A stretch of DNA of 64,000 nucleotides from Paenibacillus thalictri. Lineage in GTDB: Bacteria; Bacillota; Bacilli; Paenibacillales; NBRC-103111. Positions 8,416 to 16,538 of this stretch are shown here, piece by piece; within the stretch, counting starts at the first letter, position 1, and each line of letters starts with the position of its first letter. The position numbers and the translations under genes are program-made. The notes under the pieces are model-generated. The model made no database searches, had not been told where the DNA came from, and was given only the letters and a program-made list of their open reading frames with translations. The stretch is from contig NZ_SIRE01000016.1 of NCBI RefSeq assembly GCF_004307995.1, forward strand, positions 62,001-126,000, written 5' to 3'.

Positions 8416-8426
8416 CTATATTAACA
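8410..8426. promoter_or_regulatory. GlnR/TnrA-type nitrogen control box
   Basis: TGTCAACTATATTAACA matches TGTNAN7TNACA exactly. On the minus strand its last six bases are the -35 box of the narK promoter, placing it at about -30 to -46. Known GlnR and TnrA sites use this pattern. Whether it activates or represses cannot be told from position alone. Confidence 0.75.
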
Positions 8427-8469
8427 TTAATTTTCAGAAAACAATGAGAAAATCGCGTTTTTCTCGATA

Positions 8470-8499
8470 TCGACAAAAATCCAGTTCGCATGTTATATT
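8470..8499 (+). promoter_or_regulatory. Promoter for the ANTAR regulator operon
   Basis: TCGACA (8470-8475), an 18-base spacer and TATATT (8494-8499), with an extended -10 TG at 8491-8492. A small inverted repeat, ATAACA and TGTTAT, lies downstream before the ATG at 8563. Confidence 0.5.
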
Positions 8500-8562
8500 T
8501 TAATCAGATAAAACATAACATATTTTGTTATAAAAGTTATGATGCGATGAGGGAGGGTTGAC

Positions 8563-9213
8563 ATGCTTCATTCCTTTTTGCTGATCGATGAATTTCAAAC
8601 GATACGCAAGCGGCAGCGGATGCATACAGCGTCTTTCGATGAAGAACCGGCGCCTGGAGGCGAGCCTCCGGAAACTGTACCGGAAGCCAAGCTGCGAAAC
8701 ATGGGTTTGCGGGTATATGTCGCTTTGACAGCAAAAGAAATGGCCTCCATGTTGGATCTCGTTGACGCCGTCATCTTATCGGTTCAACCCGAGCGAATGC
8801 TTGAATGGAGGAAACAGGTTACCGCCCTGCGGCCCGTTCCGGTTCTGCTGTGGTGCGATCATCTTACCTTTCCGAGCAGCGGATGCAAACTGGACACGGA
8901 GCTTGACGGCATGCTCACCGCCACGATGTCGCCCTCGGAGCTGCACTGCTCGCTGCTGCTCGGCTTTAATCAGTTTATAGAACGGCGCGGATGGCAGCAG
9001 GAACGGGAGCAGCTGCTTTCCAAACTCGAAGAACGGAAATGGATCGATCAGGCCAAAACGGTGTTATGCGAAGTAAAACAGATCAGCGAAGCCGAAGCAT
9101 ACGATTTTTTACGCAAACAAGCCATGAATGAGCGCAAACGCATCGTTGACGTAGCCACCTCCATTGTCAAAGTATACCAACTGCTGAGAGATCAGAAGCA
9201 AGGGGGACGTTAA
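8563..9213 (+). CDS. ANTAR-domain RNA-binding antiterminator (nitrate regulator)
   Basis: A 216-residue cytoplasmic protein. Residues about 1-150 resemble a degenerate receiver fold (FLLID strand, then DAVILSV, PVPVLLWC and DGMLTATMSPSEL); the usual lysine near the fifth strand is not obvious, so normal phosphorylation is doubtful. Residues about 160-205 are an ANTAR domain (KLEERKWIDQAKTVL, then SEAEAYDFLRKQAMNERK), the three-helix module that binds paired hexaloop RNA hairpins. It lacks the NIT nitrate-sensing domain of Klebsiella NasR. GGGAGGG precedes the ATG. It is divergent from narK, whose leader carries two matching hairpins, so regulation of nitrate uptake and reduction is strongly implied. 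The signal that controls it is not visible. Confidence 0.88.
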   Translation: MLHSFLLIDEFQTIRKRQRMHTASFDEEPAPGGEPPETVPEAKLRNMGLRVYVALTAKEMASMLDLVDAVILSVQPERMLEWRKQVTALRPVPVLLWCDHLTFPSSGCKLDTELDGMLTATMSPSELHCSLLLGFNQFIERRGWQQEREQLLSKLEERKWIDQAKTVLCEVKQISEAEAYDFLRKQAMNERKRIVDVATSIVKVYQLLRDQKQGGR

Positions 9214-9215
9214 GC

Positions 9216-10307
9216 ATGATTTCGTTGTTAAAAGAAGTGGGCCGGGGCAAACGCGGCGCCAGAGATTTGACCTATGAGGAAGCGCGCCGCGCCGCAGAGC
9301 TGATCGTTACCGGCGAAGCCACACAAGGACAGATAGGCGCATTTCTCGCCGCCGAACGAATAAAAATGGAATCTGCCGATGAAATCCGCGCATTCGTCGA
9401 TGTGCTGCGCAGCCGTTCCATGCTGCATCCGGTCCCCGGCAGCCTGGACTGCGCCGGTCCGTATGACGGCCGCACAAAAACCTTTATGGCGACAATTCCT
9501 ACCGCATTTGTGCTCGCTTCCTGCGGCCTGCCCGCAACACTTCACGGCAGCGCGCCGCTGCCGCCCAAATGGGGCATCACAACGCAAACCGTATTACATG
9601 AGCTTATTCAACAGATCCGTCAAGCGAAGACGGGTGACTTGCCCATGACCCCGGTCGTCAATGATTCGGAGGAATTCCGGTTTTCCCCCGATGCGTTGAT
9701 CGGCGCCGCACAGGCAAGCGGCTTTCTTTATGTTTCATCCGAAGACTGGTGCCCTCCGCTCGCCTCGCTGCGCTGCATCCGGGAAGAACTGGGGCTGCGC
9801 ACCATTTTTAACACAGCCGAGAAGCTGATCCGTTATTCCGACTCCACCTGCATGGTTGCAGGCGTTTTCCATGGCACCGTCTTTGAGAAGCTGGCTAAGC
9901 TTGTGATAGAGCTGGGTATCCAGCGGGGCCTCATTATCCAAGGTATGGAAGGTTCGGAGGACATTCCTGTCGATAAAAGCACACGAACTTACCTTATCCG
10001 GAACGGATCGAGCAGCTTGTATATCATCGATCCGGAGTATTATGAGCTGCAGGCGGAAGCGCCTGAAGAGGATTGGACCGCTTCCCGGCAAGCGGCAGCC
10101 GCTCTTGGCGTGCTGCACGGCAATGCCGACATGCATCACATGAACGCCGTGCTGCTGAACAGCGCCGTTCGCTTATGGATCGGCAGCAGAGCCGACTCCA
10201 TCGAAGAAGGTATTTACCGGGCGAAAGCGGCGATTGAAGAAGGGGCCGCTTTGCAGGCTTGTTTACGTTGGACCCACGCACTGACCCTCCATGTTAAGAG
10301 TCTGTAA
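9216..10307 (+). CDS. TrpD2/YbiB-like anthranilate phosphoribosyltransferase homologue
   Basis: A 363-residue protein with the glycosyltransferase family 3 fold: an N-terminal helical domain (LTYEEARRAAELIVTGEAT) followed by the large domain. The TrpD GTGGD motif is replaced by AGPYDGRTKTF, and HGSAPLPP follows, resembling E. coli YbiB (TrpD2), a nucleic-acid-binding relative of TrpD not known to make tryptophan. No trp genes are nearby. It starts two bases after the ANTAR gene stop with GGGGG upstream, so the pair is co-transcribed and may act together. A role as RNA-binding partner or small-molecule sensor for nitrate control is my inference. Catalysis as TrpD is unlikely. Confidence 0.8.
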   Translation: MISLLKEVGRGKRGARDLTYEEARRAAELIVTGEATQGQIGAFLAAERIKMESADEIRAFVDVLRSRSMLHPVPGSLDCAGPYDGRTKTFMATIPTAFVLASCGLPATLHGSAPLPPKWGITTQTVLHELIQQIRQAKTGDLPMTPVVNDSEEFRFSPDALIGAAQASGFLYVSSEDWCPPLASLRCIREELGLRTIFNTAEKLIRYSDSTCMVAGVFHGTVFEKLAKLVIELGIQRGLIIQGMEGSEDIPVDKSTRTYLIRNGSSSLYIIDPEYYELQAEAPEEDWTASRQAAAALGVLHGNADMHHMNAVLLNSAVRLWIGSRADSIEEGIYRAKAAIEEGAALQACLRWTHALTLHVKSL

Positions 10308-10434
10308 AGGCGGTACTTTTCCCCTCAGACAGACTCCCCCGCCTTATCCGGCTGTTGAAAAATGTTCCCAATACATGCACAATAGAGATAGGAATAGCAG
10401 ACAAAAGCAGCAGCGAAGGTACACCTTACCGCCT

Positions 10435-10482
10435 CCGCCGCCTCGTATAGATGCCTTAGCGAGGGGCGCGGCGGCGCTTTTT
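10435..10482 (+). terminator. Probable intrinsic terminator or attenuator before the lipoate ligase gene
   Basis: CCGCCGCCTCG pairs with CGAGG and CGGCGG, leaving a four-base GGCG bulge in the 3' arm; CGCTTTTT follows. It lies about 130 bases after the TrpD2-like gene and about 50 before the next start, so it probably separates the two units. The rest of the 10308-10529 gap shows nothing clear. Confidence 0.55.
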
Positions 10483-10529
10483 CGCTGCCTGCTTCGAGCT
10501 GAAGCCGTCCACTCTAGGAGGAATTGCAT

Positions 10530-11513
10530 GTGCTCTACATCGACAACCGCAATATAACCGACCCTGCGCTGAACTTGGCATTGGAAGAGTATGCCTTAAA
10601 GCAGCTTCCCGACAACGATTATTTTTTGTTCTATATTAACGAACCTTCCATTATTATCGGCAAAAATCAAAACACGGTCGAAGAAATCAACCGCGATTAC
10701 GTGGAACGTAACGGCATCCATGTCGTACGCAGATTGTCCGGCGGCGGTGCGGTTTACCATGATTTAGGCAATTTGAATTTCAGCTTTATTACTAAAGACG
10801 ACGGCAAATCGTTTCACAACTACCGCAAGTTCACCGAACCTGTCGTAAAGGCGCTGCATCAGCTTGGCGTGCAAGCGGAGCTGACCGGGCGCAACGACAT
10901 TCAAGTCGGCGAACGCAAAATATCCGGCAACGCCCAGTTTTCCACTAAGGGCCGGATGTTTACGCACGGCACGCTGTTGTTCGATTCGCAAATCGACAGC
11001 GTCGCTTCGGCACTGAATGTCAATCCAGAGAAATTCCAATCCAAAAGCGTCAAGTCCGTACGCAGCCGCGTGGCCAACATTACGGAATTTCTGGCTGAGC
11101 CGCTGTCGATCGAGCAGTTCAAGCAGCACCTGCTTCATTCGATATTCGGCGGCTCCGAAGCCTCGCGTTACGAGCTGAGCGCCGCCGACTGGGAAGCCGT
11201 CCGCGAGCTGGCCGACCAGCGTTATCGCAGCTGGGACTGGAACTATGGAAAGTCCCCTAGCTTTAATATGAAAAGGGCCAAAAAGCTTCCTGCCGGTATG
11301 GTCGATGTGCGGTTGTTTGTCGAAGCCGGAGTCATTCGCGAAGCCGCCGTGTTCGGAGACTTTTTCGGCAGGGGCGAAGTTGCGGAATTCGCGGACAAGC
11401 TGATCGGTGTCCGGTTTGATACGCAGGCGATTTCCGAGGTGCTGGACAGCATCGATTTAACGTATTATTTCGGCGCCGTTACCAAAGAAGAGCTGCTCGA
11501 GCTCTTGCAGTAA
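10530..11513 (+). CDS. lplA: Lipoate--protein ligase
   Basis: About 327 residues. It activates lipoate with ATP and attaches it to lysines of lipoyl domains (2-oxoacid dehydrogenases, glycine cleavage H protein). The catalytic domain shows RRLSGGGAVYHDLGNLNFSF near residue 70 and the lipoate-site stretch GRNDIQVGERKISGNAQ near residue 120, then the C-terminal accessory domain (KSPSFNMKRAKKLPAG). A TTG at 10524 is in frame, but it is only two bases from AGGAGG. The GTG at 10530 has the usual eight-base spacing and is preferred. Length fits the LplA/LplJ family. Confidence 0.9.
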   Translation: MLYIDNRNITDPALNLALEEYALKQLPDNDYFLFYINEPSIIIGKNQNTVEEINRDYVERNGIHVVRRLSGGGAVYHDLGNLNFSFITKDDGKSFHNYRKFTEPVVKALHQLGVQAELTGRNDIQVGERKISGNAQFSTKGRMFTHGTLLFDSQIDSVASALNVNPEKFQSKSVKSVRSRVANITEFLAEPLSIEQFKQHLLHSIFGGSEASRYELSAADWEAVRELADQRYRSWDWNYGKSPSFNMKRAKKLPAGMVDVRLFVEAGVIREAAVFGDFFGRGEVAEFADKLIGVRFDTQAISEVLDSIDLTYYFGAVTKEELLELLQ

Positions 11514-11529
11514 ACTTAAGGAGGCTCCT

Positions 11530-12984
11530 ATGAGTCCACGCAGGTCAACGCCCCAAACTAAGAAATCGCCCGGCGTCGGGCGCAAACTTGTGCTTACATG
11601 TATAGGCGTGGCGCTGCTTGCCTGCGCCGGAGTCATCGCCGCGGAGCGTTACGGATACATCTCCACGCCGCTGAACCCATCCGCAGCGGAGCCGGCCGCT
11701 CCGCCCCCTCCAGCCAAAGTCAAAAAGGAAATCGCCGATTTTCATATGGCCGATCTCGATCGTGGATGGATCCAGACTAAAGACGGGGCGCGGATGACCG
11801 AGGACAGCGGCGCTCATTGGGCCGATGCCGCGCCTGAGCGGGTCGCCGAGCTGAACGCCGTCAAAGCGGACGAGACGCCGGAGTGGATCAAGGGTGGCAT
11901 GCCGCCTCAGCCCGTGACGGTAACGGTCGGAACGCAAACTTTTGCCGTGAAAAAAGCGCAGTTTCTGACCGCCAAAATCGGCTGGGCGCTGCTCTCCGGT
12001 CCGGCTGATGTCGACGACCTGCTCGCGGTTTCCGCGGACGGCGGCCAAAGCTGGCACGCGGAAGTCACCTCCGATATCGCGGCGGCCGTCGAAGCGGAGC
12101 GTAAGCGCATGAAGCGGACTGAACAGGAAGCCGTGCTGTACGTGAGCCAAGATGCCGCCGCCAAGACAGTGGGCTCGGCTTGGACGCTGCTGCCGGACAA
12201 AGCCGCTCCCGGCGACGTTGTGCTTGTGCGCAGCAATGAGCCCGGCGAAATCGATTGGGAAGGGAAAAAGTATGCGCTGCAGCCTTTTGGCGCCGGTTAC
12301 TTTACGTACATACCGCTTTCGATGGCGATCAAACCCGGCAAATATCCGATCGGCTCCGAATCGCTCACAATCGTTTCGAAAAAATTCGAAACACAGTACC
12401 TTCAGGTCACCAAGCAGCTTGAAAGCATGAAGCAGGATTCCGCACGCATCGCCGCCGATCAGAAAAAAATCGACTTGGCGCGCAGCCAGTCGAAGCCTGA
12501 ATTCTTATTCTCGAAGGCGAATTTCATTCAGCCGATCGAAGGTATATTAACGACGCCGTATGGATATACACGTTATGTCAACGGTAAATTCGACAGCTCG
12601 CACCGCGCGCTTGATCTTGCCGCCAAGGAAGGCACACCAATCAAAGCGACCAACGACGGCATTGTGGCGCTGGCGGACAGCTTGTATTTGACAGGGAATA
12701 CCATATATATCGATCATGGCATGGGGCTTTTTTCGCAATATGCCCACCTGTCAAAGCTGATGGTCAAAACCGGCGACGAAGTGAAGCAAGGAGACATTAT
12801 CGGCCTGGTCGGCACAACCGGATTTTCCACCGGGCCGCATCTGCACTTCACCTATTGGGCGCATAACGTGCCGGTCAATCCGAATCTGTTTTTCGGGACG
12901 ACGCCGTTTCATTGGAACGAACCGCAGCAGGAGCAGAAGCCTGCGCAAAACACGCCGACTCAAAAGCAGGATTCGAAGCAATAA
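11530..12984 (+). CDS. Membrane-anchored M23 family metallopeptidase
   Basis: A 484-residue protein with an N-terminal membrane anchor (residues 20-38, LVLTCIGVALLACAGVI) and an extracytoplasmic body. Residues about 45-300 are an uncharacterised region with charged helices. The C-terminal M23 (LytM/lysostaphin-like) domain has the zinc ligands HRALD near residue 358 and HLH near residue 438 in GFSTGPHLHF, plus DHGMGLFSQYAHLSK. Both metal sites are intact, so it is likely an active peptidoglycan endopeptidase. The tail is rich in glutamine and lysine. GGAGG precedes the ATG. It follows the lipoate ligase by 16 bases, although the functions are not obviously linked. Confidence 0.85.
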   Translation: MSPRRSTPQTKKSPGVGRKLVLTCIGVALLACAGVIAAERYGYISTPLNPSAAEPAAPPPPAKVKKEIADFHMADLDRGWIQTKDGARMTEDSGAHWADAAPERVAELNAVKADETPEWIKGGMPPQPVTVTVGTQTFAVKKAQFLTAKIGWALLSGPADVDDLLAVSADGGQSWHAEVTSDIAAAVEAERKRMKRTEQEAVLYVSQDAAAKTVGSAWTLLPDKAAPGDVVLVRSNEPGEIDWEGKKYALQPFGAGYFTYIPLSMAIKPGKYPIGSESLTIVSKKFETQYLQVTKQLESMKQDSARIAADQKKIDLARSQSKPEFLFSKANFIQPIEGILTTPYGYTRYVNGKFDSSHRALDLAAKEGTPIKATNDGIVALADSLYLTGNTIYIDHGMGLFSQYAHLSKLMVKTGDEVKQGDIIGLVGTTGFSTGPHLHFTYWAHNVPVNPNLFFGTTPFHWNEPQQEQKPAQNTPTQKQDSKQ

Positions 12985-13092
12985 CGCGATCTGAAAGAAC
13001 GGCTCAAATTAAAAACGAGAGCTGAACCGTCTTCGGAGCTGCGTGTCAATACAGCAGCCATTTATCTCTACTATAAAAAGGAGCCATTTACG

Positions 13093-13782
13093 ATGAAAAT
13101 CACCTTCCACGGCCACAGCTGCGTGCAGCTGCAAACGTCCAAGCATTCGTTCATTTACGATCCGTTCCTGACGGGAAACCCTGTTGCCAAGCAAGCCGCC
13201 GCCGACGTCAAAGTTGACGTCGTGCTGCTGACACACGGGCATAACGACCATGTCGGCGACGCCGAAGCGATCGCCAAGCAAAACGACGCACTTATCGTTG
13301 CTCCAAACGAACTTGCCGATTATATGGGCTGGCAAGGCTGCCGGGTACACCCGATGCATATCGGCGGCTCGTATACTTTTGATTTCGGCAAGGTAAAACT
13401 TACCCCCGCCCTTCACGGTTCCGGTTATGCGGTCCCGGAATCAAAGCAAATCATTTACATGGGCATGCCTTCAGGTATTCTGCTTTCCGTTGACGGCCTG
13501 ACGATTTACCATGCCGGAGATACGGCGCTGTTCAGCGACATGAAGCTGATCGGGGAGCTGAACAAAATCGACCTCGCCTTCCTGCCGATCGGCGACAACT
13601 TTACGATGGGTCCGGAAGATGCGCTGCTTGCCGCCCAATGGCTCGGGGCCAAAAAGGTCATTCCCGTCCATTACAATACGTTCCCGCTGCTCGCCCAAGA
13701 CGGAGCGACATTCGCTCAAGCGCTCGCCGCGGTGAACATCGAAGGCATTATTTTACAGCCTGGTGAAAGTTACGAATTATAA
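13093..13782 (+). CDS. UPF0173 metal-dependent hydrolase (metallo-beta-lactamase fold)
   Basis: A 229-residue single-domain protein. It carries the [11 protein letters not shown] zinc motif near residue 54, a second histidine region at YHAGDTALF, and IPVHYNTFP near the end. Length and motifs match the UPF0173 family (B. subtilis YtkL). The substrate is unknown. AAGGAG precedes the ATG. It is separated from the M23 gene by about 108 bases and followed by a long hairpin. Confidence 0.9.
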   Translation: MKITFHGHSCVQLQTSKHSFIYDPFLTGNPVAKQAAADVKVDVVLLTHGHNDHVGDAEAIAKQNDALIVAPNELADYMGWQGCRVHPMHIGGSYTFDFGKVKLTPALHGSGYAVPESKQIIYMGMPSGILLSVDGLTIYHAGDTALFSDMKLIGELNKIDLAFLPIGDNFTMGPEDALLAAQWLGAKKVIPVHYNTFPLLAQDGATFAQALAAVNIEGIILQPGESYEL

Positions 13783-13801
13783 TACGCCCATAAATATGTA
13801 A

Positions 13802-13875
13802 AAAACACCCCTTATCCGCCTTGAATTCCGTAAAACGTCAGCCGTTTTACGATACAAGGGATTGAGGGGTGTTTT
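13802..13875. terminator. Composite bidirectional terminator between convergent genes
   Basis: AAAACACCCC (13802-13811) pairs with GGGGTGTTTT (13866-13875). Inside it a perfect CGTAAAACG/CGTTTTACG stem (13829-13837, 13843-13851) extends the structure, with CCTTG/CAAGG between. The T run reads correctly on the plus strand and, by symmetry, on the minus strand, so it can end both convergent genes. Confidence 0.85.
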
Positions 13876-13882
13876 ATATGCA

Positions 13883-14878
13883 TTATAAATAATATCCTTT
13901 TGTGCTGCGTTCCCATACGAGCAGTCCCGCGCCGATCATGCCGCTCCAATTGCCCTTGTAAGCCGGCACAATCCGCACTCCTTCAAGCAGCGAAGGCATA
14001 GCTCGTTCCCGCACGCGGGTGCGAATGCCATCCAGCAGCACGTCTCCGGCTTCCGCCACCCCACCGCCGATGACGATCACCTCGGGATTAAACATGTGAA
14101 GCAAAGAAGCGATAGCCGAACCAAGCGCAGTCATCGTCTCCTCCATGATCTGCGACGCCGTTGCGTCGCCGGCCTGCCAGCGGGCGATCACGGCTTTTGC
14201 ATCCAATTGGTCGTCCACCGATTCACCGAGCAGCTCGCGCATCCTGCGAGCAATGCCGGTGCCTGAGGCAAAAACCTCCAGGCAGCCGATGCTGCCGCAG
14301 ACGCAGCGTGGGCCCCGCCAGTCGACGGAGATATGGCCAAGCTCGCCAGCTCCGCCCCAAGCGCCGTGGACGAGTCGGCCGTCGACCATAATGGCTCCGC
14401 CCACACCGGTACCAAGCGTCAGGCACAGCAGATGTTTGGCGCCTTTTCCCGCTCCCAGTGCCCGTTCGGTCAGCGCCAGCACGTTGGCGTCGTTGTCGAC
14501 CGCAACCGGGAGACCAAACGCCTCCTGCAGATGGCGCTTTACCTCGGTTCCCCCGTAACCCGGCATCAAGCCGTTGGCGAAGCGGATGCGGCCTGCATGG
14601 ACATCGACCTGCCCGGCCGTGCCGACACCGATGCCCGCCAGCCGCAGTCCCGGTTCGGCCTGGGTAGCCTCGGCGAGAACCGTTTCGATCACGGCCTGCG
14701 CGCGGCCGATCACGCCGAATTGCCGTGCCTGCGTTTCGGCGCTTGCCGTATAAGCGACTTCGCCGCTGCGGTGAATCAGTCCCGCATTGATTTTGGTGCC
14801 GCCGATATCTACGCCAACAGCATATTCGGCTTCAGCATCATACATCGCATGAACGGTTGTCACCCGGCTTCCCCTCAT
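13883..14878 (-). CDS. ROK family sugar kinase, likely N-acetylmannosamine or glucose kinase
   Basis: About 331 residues. The N-terminal phosphate loop is VGVDIGGTKINAG near residue 22, and the ROK zinc motif CVCGSIGCLE is near residue 190. The active-site region is VAVDNDANVLALTE. It phosphorylates a hexose or N-acetylhexosamine with ATP in the cytoplasm. It lies eight bases after nanE in the same direction, which favours an N-acetylmannosamine kinase (NanK) role, but ROK specificity cannot be read from sequence alone. A GTG at 14863 with GGGG upstream is an alternative start and would shorten it by five residues. Confidence 0.88.
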   Translation of the reverse strand: MRGSRVTTVHAMYDAEAEYAVGVDIGGTKINAGLIHRSGEVAYTASAETQARQFGVIGRAQAVIETVLAEATQAEPGLRLAGIGVGTAGQVDVHAGRIRFANGLMPGYGGTEVKRHLQEAFGLPVAVDNDANVLALTERALGAGKGAKHLLCLTLGTGVGGAIMVDGRLVHGAWGGAGELGHISVDWRGPRCVCGSIGCLEVFASGTGIARRMRELLGESVDDQLDAKAVIARWQAGDATASQIMEETMTALGSAIASLLHMFNPEVIVIGGGVAEAGDVLLDGIRTRVRERAMPSLLEGVRIVPAYKGNWSGMIGAGLLVWERSTKGYYL

Positions 14879-14885
14879 TCCGTCA

Positions 14886-15569
14886 TCATTCCGTCACCCT
14901 GCGCAGCGCCTGCACGTACCGCGCCGTAATCAGCTGCGGCCTTGTAATGGCGCTGCCGACGACAACATAAGCGGCGCCTGCTTCCAGCGCCTGTGCCGCC
15001 GCCTCCGGGGTCCAAATCCGTCCTTCGGCGATGACAGGCACGTTCACCCGGGCACTCAGCTGCCGTACCAATTCGAAATCCGGCGACTCCAGCCGTGGAC
15101 TGTAAGCTGTATACCCGGACAAGGTCGTGCCGATGAAGTCGGCGCCAAAACGCTCAGCGGCGAGTCCCTCTTCATAAGTGGATACGTCGGCCATCACCGG
15201 CCGGCCGGCACGATGCGCATAGGCTATCAACTCCGCGGCGTGCTCCAGCCGCCCTTCGCGGTCGGTCACGTCAAGCGCAACGATGTCCGCTCCGGCTTCG
15301 ACGATCTCCTTGACCTCATCCAGCGTTGGCGTTATAAAAACGTCCGAGTCCGGGATGACCCGCTTTATCAGGCCAATCACCGGAACGGACACCGCCTGCT
15401 TGATCGAACGGATATCGTGCACACCGTTCGTACGGATGCCGATCGCTCCCGCCATGACGGCGGCTTTCGCCATCTTGGCCATGGCATCGCCGCCGTGCAG
15501 CGGCTCATCCTCCAGCGCCTGGCACGATACAATGAGTCCCCTGCTTTGAAAAAGCTCGCTTAGCACCAT
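14886..15569 (-). CDS. nanE: N-acetylmannosamine-6-phosphate 2-epimerase
   Basis: A 227-residue TIM-barrel enzyme converting N-acetylmannosamine-6-phosphate to N-acetylglucosamine-6-phosphate. Family stretches are GLIVSCQALEDEPLHG, IGIRTNG, GLIKR (catalytic lysine), ADVSTYEEG and VIAEGRIWTPE (catalytic glutamate). Length is normal. AGGAG lies 11 bases before the ATG. It forms a pair with the ROK kinase. No sialate lyase (NanA) or sialic acid transporter is evident in the window, so the ManNAc source may be another pathway, such as cell-wall or teichoic-acid sugars. Confidence 0.93.
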   Translation of the reverse strand: MVLSELFQSRGLIVSCQALEDEPLHGGDAMAKMAKAAVMAGAIGIRTNGVHDIRSIKQAVSVPVIGLIKRVIPDSDVFITPTLDEVKEIVEAGADIVALDVTDREGRLEHAAELIAYAHRAGRPVMADVSTYEEGLAAERFGADFIGTTLSGYTAYSPRLESPDFELVRQLSARVNVPVIAEGRIWTPEAAAQALEAGAAYVVVGSAITRPQLITARYVQALRRVTE

Positions 15570-15707
15570 ATTTTTTTCATCTCCTCTGTCTTTCCGGGTT
15601 AACTTTATCGATTTAACGCTTTAACGTGATTAATAAAACCTTAATTTGTTAATTGTAAAATTATCCCTCTCCCGATTGCAACAAGCTTGCTGCAGGCCCG
15701 CCTTCCT

Positions 15708-16493
15708 CTATAATACCGTGTAGCCGCCATCGATTATAAATACTCCTCCCGTAGCAAAAGAAGAAGCTTCAGATGCCAAATAAACGGCGATGCCCGCCAA
15801 CTCCTCCGGTTGACCAGGCCGCTTCATGGGAGTGAGATCAATCCATTGTTTGACCATACCGCCATTTTCTTCAAAGTAAGGCCGGGTAAGTTCGGTTTTC
15901 ATATATCCAGGCGCGATCGTGTTCACTCTGATTCCGTGCTGAGCCCACTCGGCGGCCAAGCTTTTCGTCAGCATGATGACGGCTGCTTTGGATGTATTAT
16001 AGGCAGCCTGGTGCTGCGGAGTATTCGCGATGATTCCCGACATGGAGGAAATGTTGATGATCGAACCTTTGTGCTGCCGAATCATCACTTTACCGACTGC
16101 TTTCGAAACCAGGAACACACTGTTGACGTTAACGTTCATGATTTTCATCCAGTCATCGTTGCTCATATCTTCCGCCTTGACATGCATACTGATGCCCGCA
16201 TTATTGAAAAGAACATCGATTTTTCCGAATTTGTTCAATACCGTTTCCACCATACGATCGATTTGCTCCGGATTCGTGACATCGACTTCAACGGCGATCG
16301 CTTTGATCCCTTCCTTCTCCAGCTCATCAGCCGTTTGCTGGGCAACGTCTAATTGGACGTCTGCGATAACCACCGTGGAGCCCGCTTGAGCTAAAGCCCT
16401 CGCGATCGCCTTGCCTAATCCCATCGCCGCTCCCGTAACGATCGATACCTGACCATTTAAACGAAACGCATCGATTACATGCACTTGCAGCAC
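15708..16493 (-). CDS. SDR family NAD(P)-dependent oxidoreductase
   Basis: A 261-residue classical short-chain dehydrogenase. It has the cofactor motif TGAAMGLGKAIA near residue 21, NNAGI near residue 95, the catalytic serine in INISSMSGI and YNTSK (Tyr and Lys of the YxxxK motif) near residue 165. It oxidises or reduces a sugar, polyol or related alcohol; relatives include gluconate 5-dehydrogenase and 2-deoxygluconate dehydrogenase. The start is uncertain: GTG at 16493 is close to its ribosome site, and a second GTG lies nine bases downstream. It follows the PHP phosphatase gene by 45 bases at the end of the Lpl-type importer operon. Confidence 0.88.
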   Translation of the reverse strand: MLQVHVIDAFRLNGQVSIVTGAAMGLGKAIARALAQAGSTVVIADVQLDVAQQTADELEKEGIKAIAVEVDVTNPEQIDRMVETVLNKFGKIDVLFNNAGISMHVKAEDMSNDDWMKIMNVNVNSVFLVSKAVGKVMIRQHKGSIINISSMSGIIANTPQHQAAYNTSKAAVIMLTKSLAAEWAQHGIRVNTIAPGYMKTELTRPYFEENGGMVKQWIDLTPMKRPGQPEELAGIAVYLASEASSFATGGVFIIDGGYTVL

Positions 16494-16538
16494 CGCCCTT
16501 TCTGCATAACTGATCTGCTTGCGCAGCTTTTCCGCCGA

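Noticed and set aside
9216-10307. Tryptophan synthesis role (true TrpD)
   Set aside because: The GTGGD motif is replaced, no trp genes are nearby, and the gene is coupled to the ANTAR regulator.
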